A stretch of DNA of 64,000 bases. Source: Lytechinus pictus (lineage: Eukaryota > Echinodermata > Echinoidea > Temnopleuroida > Toxopneustidae). Positions 45,702 through 60,500 of this stretch are shown here, in pieces. The stretch covers positions 18,999,501 to 19,063,500 of the forward strand of contig NC_087253.1 of assembly GCF_037042905.1 (NCBI RefSeq), read 5' to 3'. Position numbers and translations under genes: made by a program. A model generated the notes under the pieces. That model saw only the letters and a list, made by a program, of their open reading frames with translations, made no database searches and had not been told where the DNA came from. Within the stretch, counting starts at the first letter, position 1. Each line of letters opens with the position of its first letter.

Positions 45702-48700
45702 CTGATGAAGGAGAAAAATTATATATCATCAGTAATAAATCTGTTTAAGGTTTGAGTTAGTAGGAAAGGAATGCTACATGAGGCAAAAAAAAATTGTTGT
45801 ATTGGTGTAATGGGTCATTAAGGGATAAGGTAAGGGTAGATAGGGCGGTGTCTTTTTTTCCCAATGTGAATATATGATACCACTATTCACACATACATGT
45901 ACACCCCGAACACTCACTCATACAGTTATAAATTTTAGAGTTTGATTGTCAGTAAGACAGGAAGGTTAGGTGACACAGATAAAAGTCAATTGGGGTTTGC
46001 CTCATACTTTATCATACAACTAAGTTTTCGATATCAAATAGAAAAAGGTAAAATCAGCCTAAGAAATTCAGTGGCACTGAAGGCCTAAAATATCAACCAG
46101 TTTAACAACTAAATTTCCATATCTAGATTTAAATTTTCATATGATGTCCAATTTCATAAAATGATTAATTGTTCAAGCATTTGACTCTGTAAATATTATA
46201 TGTAATTAATCTATTTCACCATTCTACCAGTCTGCAGCGGAAAATGGCGCCGGTGACCAGCAGCAATCAGTCAGGCATTGGTGGACCGGTCAATTTGACT
46301 CCGCTTTACTCGATATTAAAGGGGAAGTTCACCCTGACAAAAAGTTTTTTTTAAATACCAGAAAAAATATATACAATACAGTGAAGGTTTGAGGAAAATC
46401 CTTTAAAGACTAAGTTATTAGAATTTAAGTTTTTGATTAATGACATCACGTACGAGCAGCTGTGCCACGTGATATTCAAGAAAAAATTCATAACTTTCAA
46501 TTTCAGAATAGTTCATGAAGACTAAAATTTTTTTTCTCTCAGGAGCAACAGTAAAACGATTTGTCTGTTGATACACTGAAGGTACAATAAAAACTATTTT
46601 CTTTTTTTTTTAGGAAATGACATTTCATTGATTTTTCTTATTTTTCTGCTATTTTTACAGTACCGGTATTATTTTCATTAAGGTGAACTTTCCCTTCAAA
46701 AGGTAATATCTTACCTGTATATACTTTTTACCCCTTAGAGCAGTAAACCTACGGTCTTGTAAGATCAGGACATTATCAGCCTCTTGGCTTGCCTTAGCGC
46801 TACCAAAGATAGAAGCTGTCTGGAGCTCATCTGATTCCTTCTCCTGCAAATATGCAGAATAAAAGAGACTTTTTTTTACATTGTGGTAATAGTACAGTCA
46901 ACATGTCCATCTATTCTCCAAAATATCAGCAGTAAGCAAAGTATAACAATATATTCAATTTTTGCAATGTTTTCAATTAAATTAATATTAGATAACATCT
47001 TAAACCTGACAAACTTTTAGAATGTAATGTCTGATCTGATTCCTTTTCCTAAATGTATCAAAATTTGATATCAAATATACAGAATAAAAGGAACCTTTGT
47101 ACATTTTGGGTGAAGGCACGGTCAACATGTCCCTCTATTCTCAAAAGTTTCAGCAGTAAGCAAAGTATCATAATTTTGCTCTTTTTCCAATTAAAGTATT
47201 AATAAATAACACCTTACACCTTAAATTTTTTTTAGAAACATGTATGATTATGTACACTATAAAAGAAAATGTAACAAAAAAATATTTCCTGTCCAGATTT
47301 TAGGAAGTCACATCTGTCAGAGGAACAATTTTCCTGTATGGTGATTCTTAAGGGGTCTGTTGCATAAAAGAAAAACTCTGGCAATATTTTTGCCAGATTT
47401 TTTTCAATGTGTTGCATTATCTTGTTTGCCAGAGTGTTTTGTTAATTTGCCAGAGTTTTTTTCTGGCAAACTTTTTAGGCAACAGGCCCAAGGTTTTGAA
47501 AAGGAATATCAATATTTATATTCCACATAAATTAAATCATGTATGCTGATTGGTTTAAATAGCATCATGTGACCAAACATATTCTTACTATTTTGTGATG
47601 ATGTTAAACACCAAACATATTCTCACTATTTTGTGATGATGTTAAAAATGAAACGCCCACTGAAGAAAAATTGCTATTCCGTGATGTCAATGATGGAATA
47701 GTGCACTATTCCATCATTGACGTCAGAGATCATGACGGCACAAGCACTAATACACATTCCGCATGCTGAGCACATAGCTTCACGAAAAGTAGGTCAGTCA
47801 GCGCAGCAGGTTATCTTGGTTCAGATTAAAAAAGGATGAACTACGAGCACAAGAACTAGATTATCAAGACCTATTGCTCTAACTTATTAAAGTAGGATAT
47901 AAAACAAATATACCAGACCTTTATTTTGAAAGTATAGAGGAAATTATTCATCCTCAGTTGTACTGGCAAAATTACTATTTTTCAGCCCCTCCCCTCGGGG
48001 AAAAATAGTATTGCCAGTCCAACCTCGGATGAATAATTCCCACTGTATAATTACTCAAAAGTCTGGTATATTTGTATATTATCCTTCAAATTTGTGTCCT
48101 CCAAGTAATAATTATGTTGACTCATTTTCTCCATTTTATCTAGCAGCAATCTGTGCCACATCAAACAAAACGTGGAGATTTAATCAAAGGGCTGATTTTG
48201 TTATGAATGATCACAACGATCTTGCATGTGCAATCAATCACAACATCTAACTATATGAGCAATCATTGAGCCTCGTTGGACAAGTGGAGCGTGTTTCACA
48301 AAGAGTAAGTGTGACTTAGAGTTGCTCTTAAATTCACAGTTGCATACAGTATAAAAGGCATCACCTTCTTCTGTATCCTTCCTCCGCTGTATCGGAGATC
48401 CGCAGTTTAATACTGCATTGATATTAGCGTTACATATTTTGACGAGAGAGTAAGGTAGACCGAGAGAGGTGAATCTTATGCAAGAAATTTAAGACAAGTA
48501 GGTTGAGGTCGTTTCTGGAGGAATCTGTTAATTCGACGTCAGGTAGAAACAGGACGGAAACGGTAAATTGTTGAGGTTCTTGATCATTGAAATGCTCAGA
48601 AAAATACTGCAGTTCCTCGTCTTTTTTTATTAAGTTTAGAAGTGTTTTCCTGTGTGTGCTAAACGCTGGGCATTCTCCAACAAAATGTATAACACTTTCT

Positions 48701-51500
48701 AATTCGGAGTGGTCAAATCATAATAAGGGGACACACAGTACTGCTAATTAATTGATAAGACTCGCATTACATATCATGTGCACGTCAGAATTTAGGCATG
48801 ACTCTAAGTCACACTCAAACCTCTGTGAGACACCGATGACACGACATTTGCTCCTGCGACATTTGCTCCGGTCTTAATATCTCAGAGGGCATAGGGCTAG
48901 AGTTAGGATTGTATTAGTTTTTGGTTCAGAACAATGTAAATATATTAAGGATTAGGGTTTATTTAGTATTGGAGGCTAGGTTTTATGTTTGTCTTAACGT
49001 GCAGATTTTCCATTGGAGCAATTGTCGCCGGAGCAAATGTCATGGAATCGAAACATCCCACCGCACTTTCAATCTACCCACCTTCCTTGGGTGGATAACC
49101 ACGGAAACATGGCAGTTGTTCTCCGTCGCAAACTTCCTGAAGGCAGCGATGATGTTGTCATACATTGCAAAGCGGTCGACGGATAGATGGCGCTCTGACA
49201 CGCCCACCATGAACTGGAGGTTGTCGAGTATCACGTGCTCAATGTCGTGGACGTAGACGGAGTGGGCCATGGCCTGTGGGAGGAAACACAGCATTGTCAT
49301 GAACAGAATGAAAGGGGAAAATGGAATAAAAGAAGCAGTTCACTTGATAAATCATCCAATCTACACACTGAAGGTGAAAAAGTTATTTGCAAGATTTATT
49401 TGAGAGAGTGATAAAACATGCATTTGATCTCAAATCAAGGAGGCTCCTAATCAACTACATGGATCCATGAAAATCCTCAAGTATAAGCCCTTTTGTACAT
49501 AGAAATAGTGTTTACATGACCAACAATATTTAGGCTGATAATCATCTAGAATGAGACATTTGGTAGACAAAAAGGTGTTTATTTGACCAGAAATAAACTT
49601 AAAAGTGTAGTACGGAAAAAAAGCGTACATGATAACATTCAAATAATAATAAGATTTTCAGCAAACATGGATTTATTCCCTTTAAGAAATGAACATTTCG
49701 TACAATAACGCATTTGTCATGAGGAATATCAGATTGCTTTTGCTGACTCACATCAATAACTGTCTTGAGACTCTGTTGGCCATGGAATGTCATGAAATGC
49801 AAGGGGAGCAGTTCAAACTTATCTGCCCAACGGTCAAACTTATCAATGTTCTTCTCCAAATTGCACCTGAAAAATATACAAGGGTGTATTTGGGAATGAT
49901 CACGTTAATTTCAAACACCACAGACCCAGAAGTAATAAATGAATTGATAAATGATAATGATAAATGAATAATAACAAATTAATGAATAATAATCAAGCTG
50001 TGGCCTTTTTAACATGAGCTTGAAAACATTTTCATCTCAATGAGAGCATTTCCTACATCCATTATTTAAATTCTGAAAAAGAGTATTATCTTCCTCATAT
50101 GGATTATCAAGATATGGTATATGGTGTCCGGCGCATTATTTCTTCAATTCGCATAATCTCTTTCTGTATATATATCTAAAAAAGTACATAGTACTTTTGT
50201 AAGTACATAGTACTCTGCAAATCCTCTCATCCCCTGGGAGCCTAAACAAGCCAAAGCGAGACGAGGGAGAAGTCGGGCCACTTAAATCAACGCTATGAAG
50301 AAAGACTCAAGCCTTGATAGCATTAATGAACTGAGGACAGCCATGCTGGATAGAGAGGTCTAGAAGCGCTTCTATGCTCATGGTACCCGAGATGACACAG
50401 GCTATTAAAGTCTATTCCTGCCCTCGAACTGACTGATGATGACATAGTACAAAACGTTTTGATGAGCACATAGTTGGTTCAATTTTTTTCAACAGTAAGG
50501 TGTATATTTTAATAGGTTTACAGGCCTTTGGGTCTACATCTCAGATATTCTAATACCACATGGGCAAAACCCACAGGCTCATATTCTGAAGACGGGTTTA
50601 ATTGAAACTCTGGTTTAAAGTTGTGGTTTAACTATGGATAGCCAATTGTGACATAAATCCATAACTGTAGAGGTACAATGAATCAGCTCATTTGACTCTC
50701 AAATCATTCTTAACTATCTGGGAAGGATAAATAAGATAAATTTTCTTCACCATTAAAGAATCAAGAAAGAGAACAGTAAACATAAGAAACATAACATGTG
50801 AACAAATTTTGACATGTTTGGCTTCCCATAATTTTAGCACAGAGTTAGACCACAGTCTAACCAAGTTCTGAATATGGGTCATTTGTTCTACTACCAATGC
50901 GGTTTAATTTAGCATAAACTGCACAAGGTCCAATGCGCTCTCAGTGTAATTTTCAAAGTCTTATGTCTACTTTGGTCTAATCTCGGCCTTGTTGAATTAT
51001 CATTTTTGAATTTGTTAAATTATGATAATTCAGTTAATAAACAATTCATCTAACCATAGAGAATAACTGATCTTAGACCACATAAGTATCAAACGAAATG
51101 GGTATTGTCTAACTAAAATAAGACAAGATGGTAAAATGGGTTAAGTGGCAATTAGACCAAATGGTTATTAGACAAACTGGTTGTAGACAACTAGGATTAG
51201 ACCATGTGGGATGGGACCAAATAGAAAGAAGATGAAACAGCTGTAGATCAATCTGAAATTTACCAGGTTTATTACTCTTACAATTGATATAAAACAATGC
51301 AATTCTATACAAATGTTCAAAAAACGAATTATTACTAAATATTTATTTCATCAATTACAAATTAAGCCTTCAGTGCTAAGTAGGAAACCTTAAGTAATTT
51401 GTGTACCCTATGAATGATTTATATATATATTTTTTTTTTTTAATATGATGCATATGATTGGTATTATAATGTATATATTACATAATATAAATATTGTTAT

Positions 51501-51535
<35 letters not shown>

Positions 51536-54500
51536 AGAGCAATTCAGTTGCTATAAACACGTTATTACAATATTAGGGGGGCCTACATTATACAAGCTCT
51601 GCTTTTCAGTTGGCCCTCCCTCCCTTTCAATTATTTATATTTCGATCTGATAATTGTTTATTGTAATTTTATAATGTTATCAATTTTTGTATGTATTTCA
51701 AATGTGATTATATGTTACTATGTCAATCGTATCATAATTGTATATGAAATTGAAAGTGGAAAATAAAATAATTGAATTGAATTTAATTGGTGTAAAATCA
51801 ACTAGAATAATAAACAAAGGGTGACTTTATACTCACATAGAAAACTGAGTCAGCATGATTTTGGCAAGCCGGACATTTTGAATCTCAAAACTGCCCCAAA
51901 GTGTATTGACCTGGAAAAAAAAAATTGAATATCCACAATCAAGAGAAAACTGAAAAAATACATGGTTATAGAGTCAATCAAATCTCACAAAAATCAAATA
52001 ATCTAAAAGAAAATACCATGAAAATTCAGGGGATGAGTATTGATATTAATATAATAGAAAATAAATTTTCAAAGAATAAATTTGAGTTCTGATTTTGTTT
52101 CAGAAGAGAAAAAGTGAAATTCTAGCAAACTTTCTGAATATCTATCCAACTTTAATTTATCTGTACTTTTCTAGGTAAATGTCCAATCTTATTGTTATTG
52201 ACTGCACGACACATAAACTGTATTCTGTCAGCCTCAAAACTGCATTTTCCAGATATTGACCCCCAAATGACCTTTGATCTTGCCCTAGTTACATGAAATT
52301 ACATTCATCCATTGCTTATACATTGCAGTTGTCATGAAATGAAGATATAAAGACATTTTTTTTCTTTTTAGTAAAAAAAATTATAATTTATGAGGAAAAC
52401 CTTAATGCTGTAATTTTGTTGAAAAAAGCACAATAATCATTAGGCAAAAATGTAACAGTCGGTAGCTCTGTAAAATACAATTAAATCAAATCCTCACCCC
52501 TTGCATGCACAGATCCAGGGAATATTCGGCCATGAAGGTGGTCTTGCCGGACCCTGTTGGTCCAGTGAAGACAGTCAATTCACCACGCCTGTGTCCCTTC
52601 ATATGCTTATTAAGAAGAGGATATCTTTTCCACTGTTATCAAAAGATGGAGATGTAAGAAAAATTATTAATAAATATTTCATTAATCTGTCCATAAAATA
52701 ATACCCAATTCCATAATGAACCTGTTTGTATGTCCCATCCCCAATTTTTGTTTATTCAACTTTGCTTCATGATCTTCCATGATAATTATTAAGTATTACA
52801 AGTTTACAACTGTTCATATGAATTAGAACCCCCCCCCCTACTACTGAATGATTCAAACCCTATAAAAGTGTACTTTGTCATTTCTCATCGATTAATTCTT
52901 TGTGAAAATTTGAATTTTACAGTTTTAAGAGATATTGCTTCTACTCTTGTAATATTACAAATTTTATAATAATAACGACCATTTTCTTATCACAAAGTCA
53001 TATATGAAGATTGTGTCTTTGAAATATCAAAGACTGGAACTGGGAAATATGACAGAAGTTAGATACTAAAATTATATCTTGTATATACGAAGATTTGTTT
53101 GTGTATGTATTATTGAAATCAATCTCCATAATTACATATTTACAAGATTGGAATTATTCAAAAAGTTAGTACAAAATGAAACAAAATAATAATGACAAAA
53201 AGGACAAAGCATATAAAATATCAATAAACAATGAAAATGAGGCAGTAAGAAAAACTGTTGTATATAGGAAGATCGTGAATGTGTATGAATTATAGGAACT
53301 AACCTTAACCCCAGCGACCTGTTCTGCATGGGAGAGTTCTCCAAGAACCTCATCCCTCAGAGAGCGGAAAGAGACGATCGACTTGTGGCTCATGGGCGTG
53401 GCTTGTCGGAGGATATTCTTCAGACTCAGACCATTGGTTAGGGCCTGCAAGGGGGCAGGGTGAGCATCGAGTGGTCTGAATTAAAAAGAAACAATTCTGA
53501 TCAGACAACTTTCCTCCTTGATTTTAATTGGCTCAGAAATATAGTTTCTCTGGTAACTGATGGATAAACATACCTGGTTGGATAAAAAACAAATAAAAAC
53601 ACCCTTGTATGTTTTCAGGTGCAATTTCAGGGCTCTTCGGGAACATGCACAAAAAATGCAGTGTGATAAAGCAAAAATATGAATACTGAAAATCTGAGAA
53701 AAGCATAAGTTTCTTATACACATACTGCAGTCACAACAGGATGCAGACAAAACTAAATATGACAAAAATGTTTGATTGGCATATTTTCCACTGATGCAAA
53801 TTTTATATGATTTTTGCTTTGATTTTCAATGGATCTTTCAGAAACCAAAATTGCTTTCCTGTGAGAGCCTGTGGTTTTATTTCTGTTTTCGTACTCCAGA
53901 AAAGTGGGCTTTTAAAAAAAGTGTTACATTTTTCTTGCCTACCTGATGAAATAACACCTTTTGGGATTGAGTTTCCTTCCAAAGCTTTTTGCTGCTTCCC
54001 ATGACCTCATGTCATTGCCAAACCAAAGCACAATCTTCTGGAACTGCTCCAGAAGCGGCAAAACCTGTTCATAATTCATAAACAACAGCAGAGTAAGATC
54101 TATACAGTAGAACAAAGTTTAAAGGACAAGTCCACCCCCAACAAAAAGTTGAAATGAATGAAGAGAGAAAAATCCAACAAGCATAACACTGAAAAATTCT
54201 TCAAAATCGGATGTAAGATAAGAAAGTTATGACATTTCAAAGTTTTGCTTGATTTCACATAATAGTTATATGCACATCCCGGTCGGTATGCAAATGAGGG
54301 AACAGATGACATCACTCACTCACTTTTTCTTTTGTATTTTATTATAATGAATATGAAATATTCTAATTTTCTCCTCATTGTCCTGTGAAAACAAAGTTTT
54401 ATTTCTCACTGAACATGTGGAATTACCATTGTTTAACATTATATGGTTCAGTCGAGTTGGTCCTTATTGTCAAATCTGTAAAAATTGAAATATTGTATAA

Positions 54501-57500
54501 TTCAAACAATAAAAAAAAGAAATAGTGAGTGAGGGACATCATCCATTCTCTCATTTGTATATGACTAAATTGTGCATATAACTATTTTGTGAAAAATAAG
54601 CGAAAATTTAAAAAACTTATTATTTTACATCCGATTTTGATGAAATTTTCAGAATTATGCTTGTCTGATTTTTCTCTTTTGATTCAAATCAACATTTTAA
54701 TGAGGTGGACCTGACCTTTAAAGACAAAAAAGAAATTCAGCTAGTAGTGCAGAAATACATGTCTTTTTTTTTATCTTCCCGGACTTCCCCCATTTTAGGG
54801 AATGGTGAACTTTTTACATTACTTTCAATAGATCAAAAACAGTTGGTAAGGTTGTGAGAAATTTATAGGCAATTTCTAGTAATATTACAATATGTATTCA
54901 TGGTATTGCCCCTGCTTATCTTCAAGAACTTGACCAAATTCATAAACCCAAGCGTAATCTCTGTTCTGGCTCACAAAATCTTCTCTCTGAAATTACTGTC
55001 AAGACCAAATCATATGGGGATCGGGCTTTCCAAAAAGCTGCACCAGCACAATGGAATTCTCTACCACCGACATTAAGAAATATTACCCAGCTTGAGAAAT
55101 TCAAAGTACAATTAAAAACCCACCTCTTTCAGAATGTTTAACTTAGTCACATGTAGGTCCAATCCATGTTTAATATTCTTTGATCTTATGTATAATTATT
55201 TGATGTCTAATTTTTTTAATTTACAATTCTCACCACATTTCTCGCTTTCCTCGCACATAGAGACCTGTAGGTGTTATGCGTATTTAAGAACTGTACTATT
55301 ATTATTATTATTAATATCGAAATTACCTAAAAATTTTCCTTAAAACTATTTGTCTATCCCTAAAGGAGACAATAAGGTGCTTTTACACATAACTACATGT
55401 ACATAACAGAGGAGACAAATATCCTTACACTACTACAGAGGGGACATATTGTCGCTAGTTACACAAAGTATGATTTTTCTTTTACTTTATTGTCTAAATG
55501 TTAAATTTTTAGTTTTTACTCTGATTTCCTAGCAATGTTCATGATGATATATATAAATTCAGCAATGTTCAGAATGTAATTGTGACTTCTCACATCAATC
55601 ATGACAAGCGATTCTGAACTATGTTTGTTTGGGTTTATTCAAATGCAAAAATTATGCCTTTTGCACAGCTTTGCTATGTGTGCTACAGCGTCAATGCACT
55701 CTCCATATTGGTGCTTTAATAAATAATATAAAAAGTATCTATAATCTGCCAATATTCAGAACCTGGAAGATGAACAAATATTTGAACCTTCACCATACCT
55801 CTTGTGGAAGATAAGCCGTCCCCCTCGGGAGGGCTAAAGCCGTCTGACCGGTCACTTCATTGACCGCCATAGCATCCAGTGCATTAGCAGTTAGAATGAC
55901 CTCTGTCTGCTGAGGCTGAATCAGGTGGTATCCAAATAGACAAGGAGAAAAATCCCTGACAAAAGCAAAGACAAAAAGAAAATAAGGATTAGTGCAAGGC
56001 GATATTTCAATATTAAAATTATGCAATAATGAAAAAATATTGAATATTAAATGATTTTATGATTATGTTGATATATTGGGTAAAACTATATGATCAAAAT
56101 ATTGTCAATTATAAAAAGTTGATCACTATTAATTGACCAAAAATGCTGCTCTGTACGCTTTTAACCAACTCAGAACTTTTTTAAGTTTTTAAGTTGCCCG
56201 CTTTTCGTGGACAAGTATCGATGAAAGCCCACTTTCATTCCCCCTTCCTGCTTTCAATGGATTAATCGCTGATGTGGTTTACGGTACACCATGTGGAGTG
56301 TTATAGAAACAGTGGATAGAAGAAGAAAAGAAATGGATAGGCGAGAAAGTGGAAATTTGAGAGTAGAGTAATCTTTCTTGAATGTAGTCCTGAAAAGGAC
56401 TGTAAACCAGAAGAGATTGATGAGTTGAAAACAGCTTGAGTAGTAGGATGGATGAGGAGATGCTGGCTTGAGTCGGCGAGTAGAGATGATGAGTAGAAGC
56501 AGTAGAGAGACTCGACGTTTCGGGCAGGTTGACTGTCCGTCTTCAGGAGTGAGTGTTCGCTCGGATTCAATGGATTGCAGCTCATTAGTCGTATAAAATG
56601 AATTTTCAGATTCAACGATATTTCATGTTATCAGTGATATTTTGCTGGCGATAATCGACTAACATTGAAATCAAATATCGACCAGCACTAAGAAGAATAT
56701 GAGATAACTTCATTTGTCCAAGCACAATAATTATTAATGATTATGCTGATATTTATAGAGCCCTTTGGGGTAAAGTTTTCCCAAGTGCTTTTTAAACAAT
56801 ATGAAAAGAAATGAATGCATTAGGGCAATTCCATAGGTTGGTGGACATGAGCTCAATGTGTCTTTGTACTGTATAGCCCTTCTGAACTGTTCATTTTAAT
56901 TGTTTTTGCCTTACTTATACTTATTGCTGGTTCTTTAATTGATGTTGAGGGCTTGAGGCAAGAAATGGAATGCAATTATTTTACATTTTTTGATTTACAC
57001 AGCCCAAGACAGATCTCATACAGTTTAGTGAATACATTACCAATGTACTGACCAATAAGTAAAAGAGAGGAGGAAACTATTCTGAATGTTAATTTTAAAC
57101 ATAAACTTGTGTCTGAAATCCTACTCATATTATTACAGAAACAGAAACATGAATCTTACACACATTATTGAAATTTTAGTGACATTTATGTTGTTGACCA
57201 TACATGGAAAAAATGTAACGTGAGTAACCATAACGTGAGTAACCACTTTATCTGCACCCCTAGTAAAAACCATGTGTTCTTTATTTTTTGAATTCTATAC
57301 AAAGTTTGTCTCCCTAATATACTTCTTTGAAATGGATAAAATCAACTTTCATAAAAGCCTTGTATAAGGACACTTTTCACTTATGTCGACTTTTCATTTT
57401 ATGCATGTCCAAATCATGTAACATGAGTAACCGACACATTTCAAAGATTTGCCAGGAGCATAATAACATTTCCCAAGTTTTGTTTTTATACAAAGGATAG

Positions 57501-60500
57501 TCAGACTGCGTACTTTGTTGTGATAAAGAGATGTTTAGTTCCTTTCAATAATAATGGAGTTACAGCTCCAAGTATGAGTCAAGGTGTCTCCAAATGTAAC
57601 GTGGGTAACCGTGGAATAGCCCATTAGATGAATTCATCAATATAGCACAACTACCCTGATCAGGTGCTCCTTCCTACCGGGTACCCATATTATATACTAA
57701 GCCTAGTGGAGAATGGGGAATGTAGATAAACGACTTTCCAAAGGAAGCAAGTGCTGTGGTGGGATTCGAACCCCAGACCTTGTGGTTCAGAAGGCCGGAC
57801 ACCTATTCACTGAGCCATAATGCATTTACCCATACATATACACATGTACAGCTGCAGATTATTTTCATGTACCCGGTAACCTCAAATTCATAATTCTTCC
57901 CTCCCCCCCTTCCGGCATCGTACTACTTATACTTCAACTTAACATTTGATTTAATTGTTGGTTCACTGTAAATTGACTGAAATTTAGTTTCTTGCTACAT
58001 GATCCCTTTAAAAAGAACACTTGGACTGTTTTATTATTCAATTGAATATTTTGTCTAAAAAAATATTTAGTGCATACCTTGTATGTTGACCTTTTTACAT
58101 GTTTTTTGAAATGTGATATGTTAACTGTACCATTATTGTTAATATGTCAAATTGAAAGTAAAAAATAAAAGAATTGAATTGACTTTGATTTGTTAATTCA
58201 AAGTATTACGAGGGGAATCTTAACCAACCAATCATAATCAGAATAAAAACAATCTTGTTATTTACAATGCACTTACAAGACAAGATATACATTGTACATA
58301 TCTAAGCGCTTTAGAGATTTATCATTACCCCGGTAATCGGATTCAATCAATCATTCCCGCACACTAATTCCATCATCCACTCCCTGGAGTGTGCCAGTTG
58401 CCATTGAAGTGCACAAGGGCACCCTGAGGGGAGAGTGGCAGTGTGGATTACTGCCTTACCATAAGGACGCTAAGCTGCAGTGGGATTCGACCACATGACC
58501 CTGTAATTACAAGGCCAGAGTCAAAACCACTTTTGTGAAACCACCTACCTTGGAAGAACATTTGATTGGACACGATGCGAATGGCAGTCTTCCTCGTCAT
58601 CCGGGTCCTGCTTACACCTCTCAACCAAGCCTGTCCCCCTGTAATGCCCCTCTGGCCCATACTGTGGCAGAATCAGTGTTTTGCGTTTGGAGTCTGTTCT
58701 AGCATGAAATCTATCAAAGGTTTCTATAGAGAGTGACTGGAAAGTAAGAAAATAAATGTCGATAATAAATAATCTGTAAAAATAAGAATCATATACATAA
58801 ATATATATATTGTACATGTATATATACAAAAGTATCATCTGAGATTAAGCATAGTCTTTTTATGCCAATGTTGATTTATTTTTACTTTGTGCAAGACAAT
58901 TAATTTTGAATCATTATCTAAATATCTGATGTATAACACTGTTCATCAAGGTTAAACTTAAGACAAGAAATACAAAACAATTTTCATAAAAAGAGGAAAA
59001 GCTCAAAGATAAGAACCTACATTGTAGAAATGGTAAAATATTAGCAAAATATGTATCTTCTTCAATTACTTTATAGAAACCAACAGTGCATCATCATGTT
59101 ATTTTCACAGTAAATAATTATAGGCTCTACAACCATGACCAGTTAAATTCATTTATTCATTTCCATTTAAATAAAATCACATTACAATAATTCAAAAAAT
59201 ACACAGAATATATGCAATTTTAGCAGAAATTGAAAAGGATCTAAAATGAAGACTTACCGCTGCCCCAAACCTGTCCTTCAAATTTCGAAATGCATCACTC
59301 CGTAGCTCACTCAACCCGGTGCCCTTCTCCCACAATTCCTCAGCATCTTTGACCTGTGACCTCCAATCTTGATCACATGACTGCTCCTTGGGTAGTTTGA
59401 GGGCGCTCTTCTTCTTCTTGGTCTGTCTCCTGGCGATGGCAAGGCTGTCAGTAAGGTTGGGCCAAGTACTGCATACTCTGCTGCACTGACATTGACAATG
59501 ACCTGAAATTCAATGATGAAGATGTCAGGATCAAAGGTCAATTTGATAAAGGTCAAAGTGATAGAAAATAGGCTCGAGAGTACTTGAGTAACTGTCCAAC
59601 CTTGTATACACCCACCACAGAACTTATGTCAGTCTGTAACCTCCTCAGTCTCACATATTCAGTTACTAACTCTCACATTAGCAGATAATAGATACAATGT
59701 TACTGTGTCAGATAGAATGTTACTGTGTCAGATAACTTATGTATTGTACCTTATGAATTGTACCTGTTCAATCAATATCATGTATTATCACCATGCCTAA
59801 TGCCAGTGAAGGGGAGTTTGTCCCATCATCACTGGCAGAGGACCTGGGTATATTGTACCTTCTCTATTTTGATTATGAAATAAAGATGATTTATATATAT
59901 TTATTCTAGTACATTTCAATCTCTCATCTTCAAAAGTTTTAGGGCCAACGGCCAAGCAGACTCATCATAATTACGGTGTTGGTGGTGGTAACCTTTTTTT
60001 TCAACCTGATTGCTTTTAAAGGGGAATCCAACCCAAATAAAAACTTGTTTTTATAAGAAAAAGAAAAATCAGACAAGTTGATAGGTGAAAGTTTGAACAA
60101 TATTGGACAAACAACAAGAAAGTTATGATTTTTTTAAACTTGTAAATATTGGTAATCACTATACCCATGGAGACTTCAGATTGGCCGCATATGGGATGTC
60201 ATAGTGATGTAAGGCAAGGACTACTCTTCCATGTACTTCAATACATATTGTGGCTAAAATGTCATTTTCCCAAAAAGTTTTATTTTAAATTATATTTTTC
60301 TTTCATCATGAGGACATAAAACAATATACCTGGATTATAATTAGATTACTGCCCCAGGGGAATGGGTACTTAGGAGAAAACCACAAATCCCTGATAATAA
60401 AGTACATGGCCTATGGGAAAGTTGTCCTTGCCCCTTGTCATAAGTTACTTACCCAGTTGCCAATTTGAAATCTACATACTATTAGTGATCTCAATTTAAA

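Noticed and set aside
59311..59556. 81-codon minus-strand frame starting [11 protein letters not shown]
   Set aside because: It overlaps TWNK exon 2 in a different frame; exon phases from exons 1 and 3 select the other frame, which continues the Twinkle protein.
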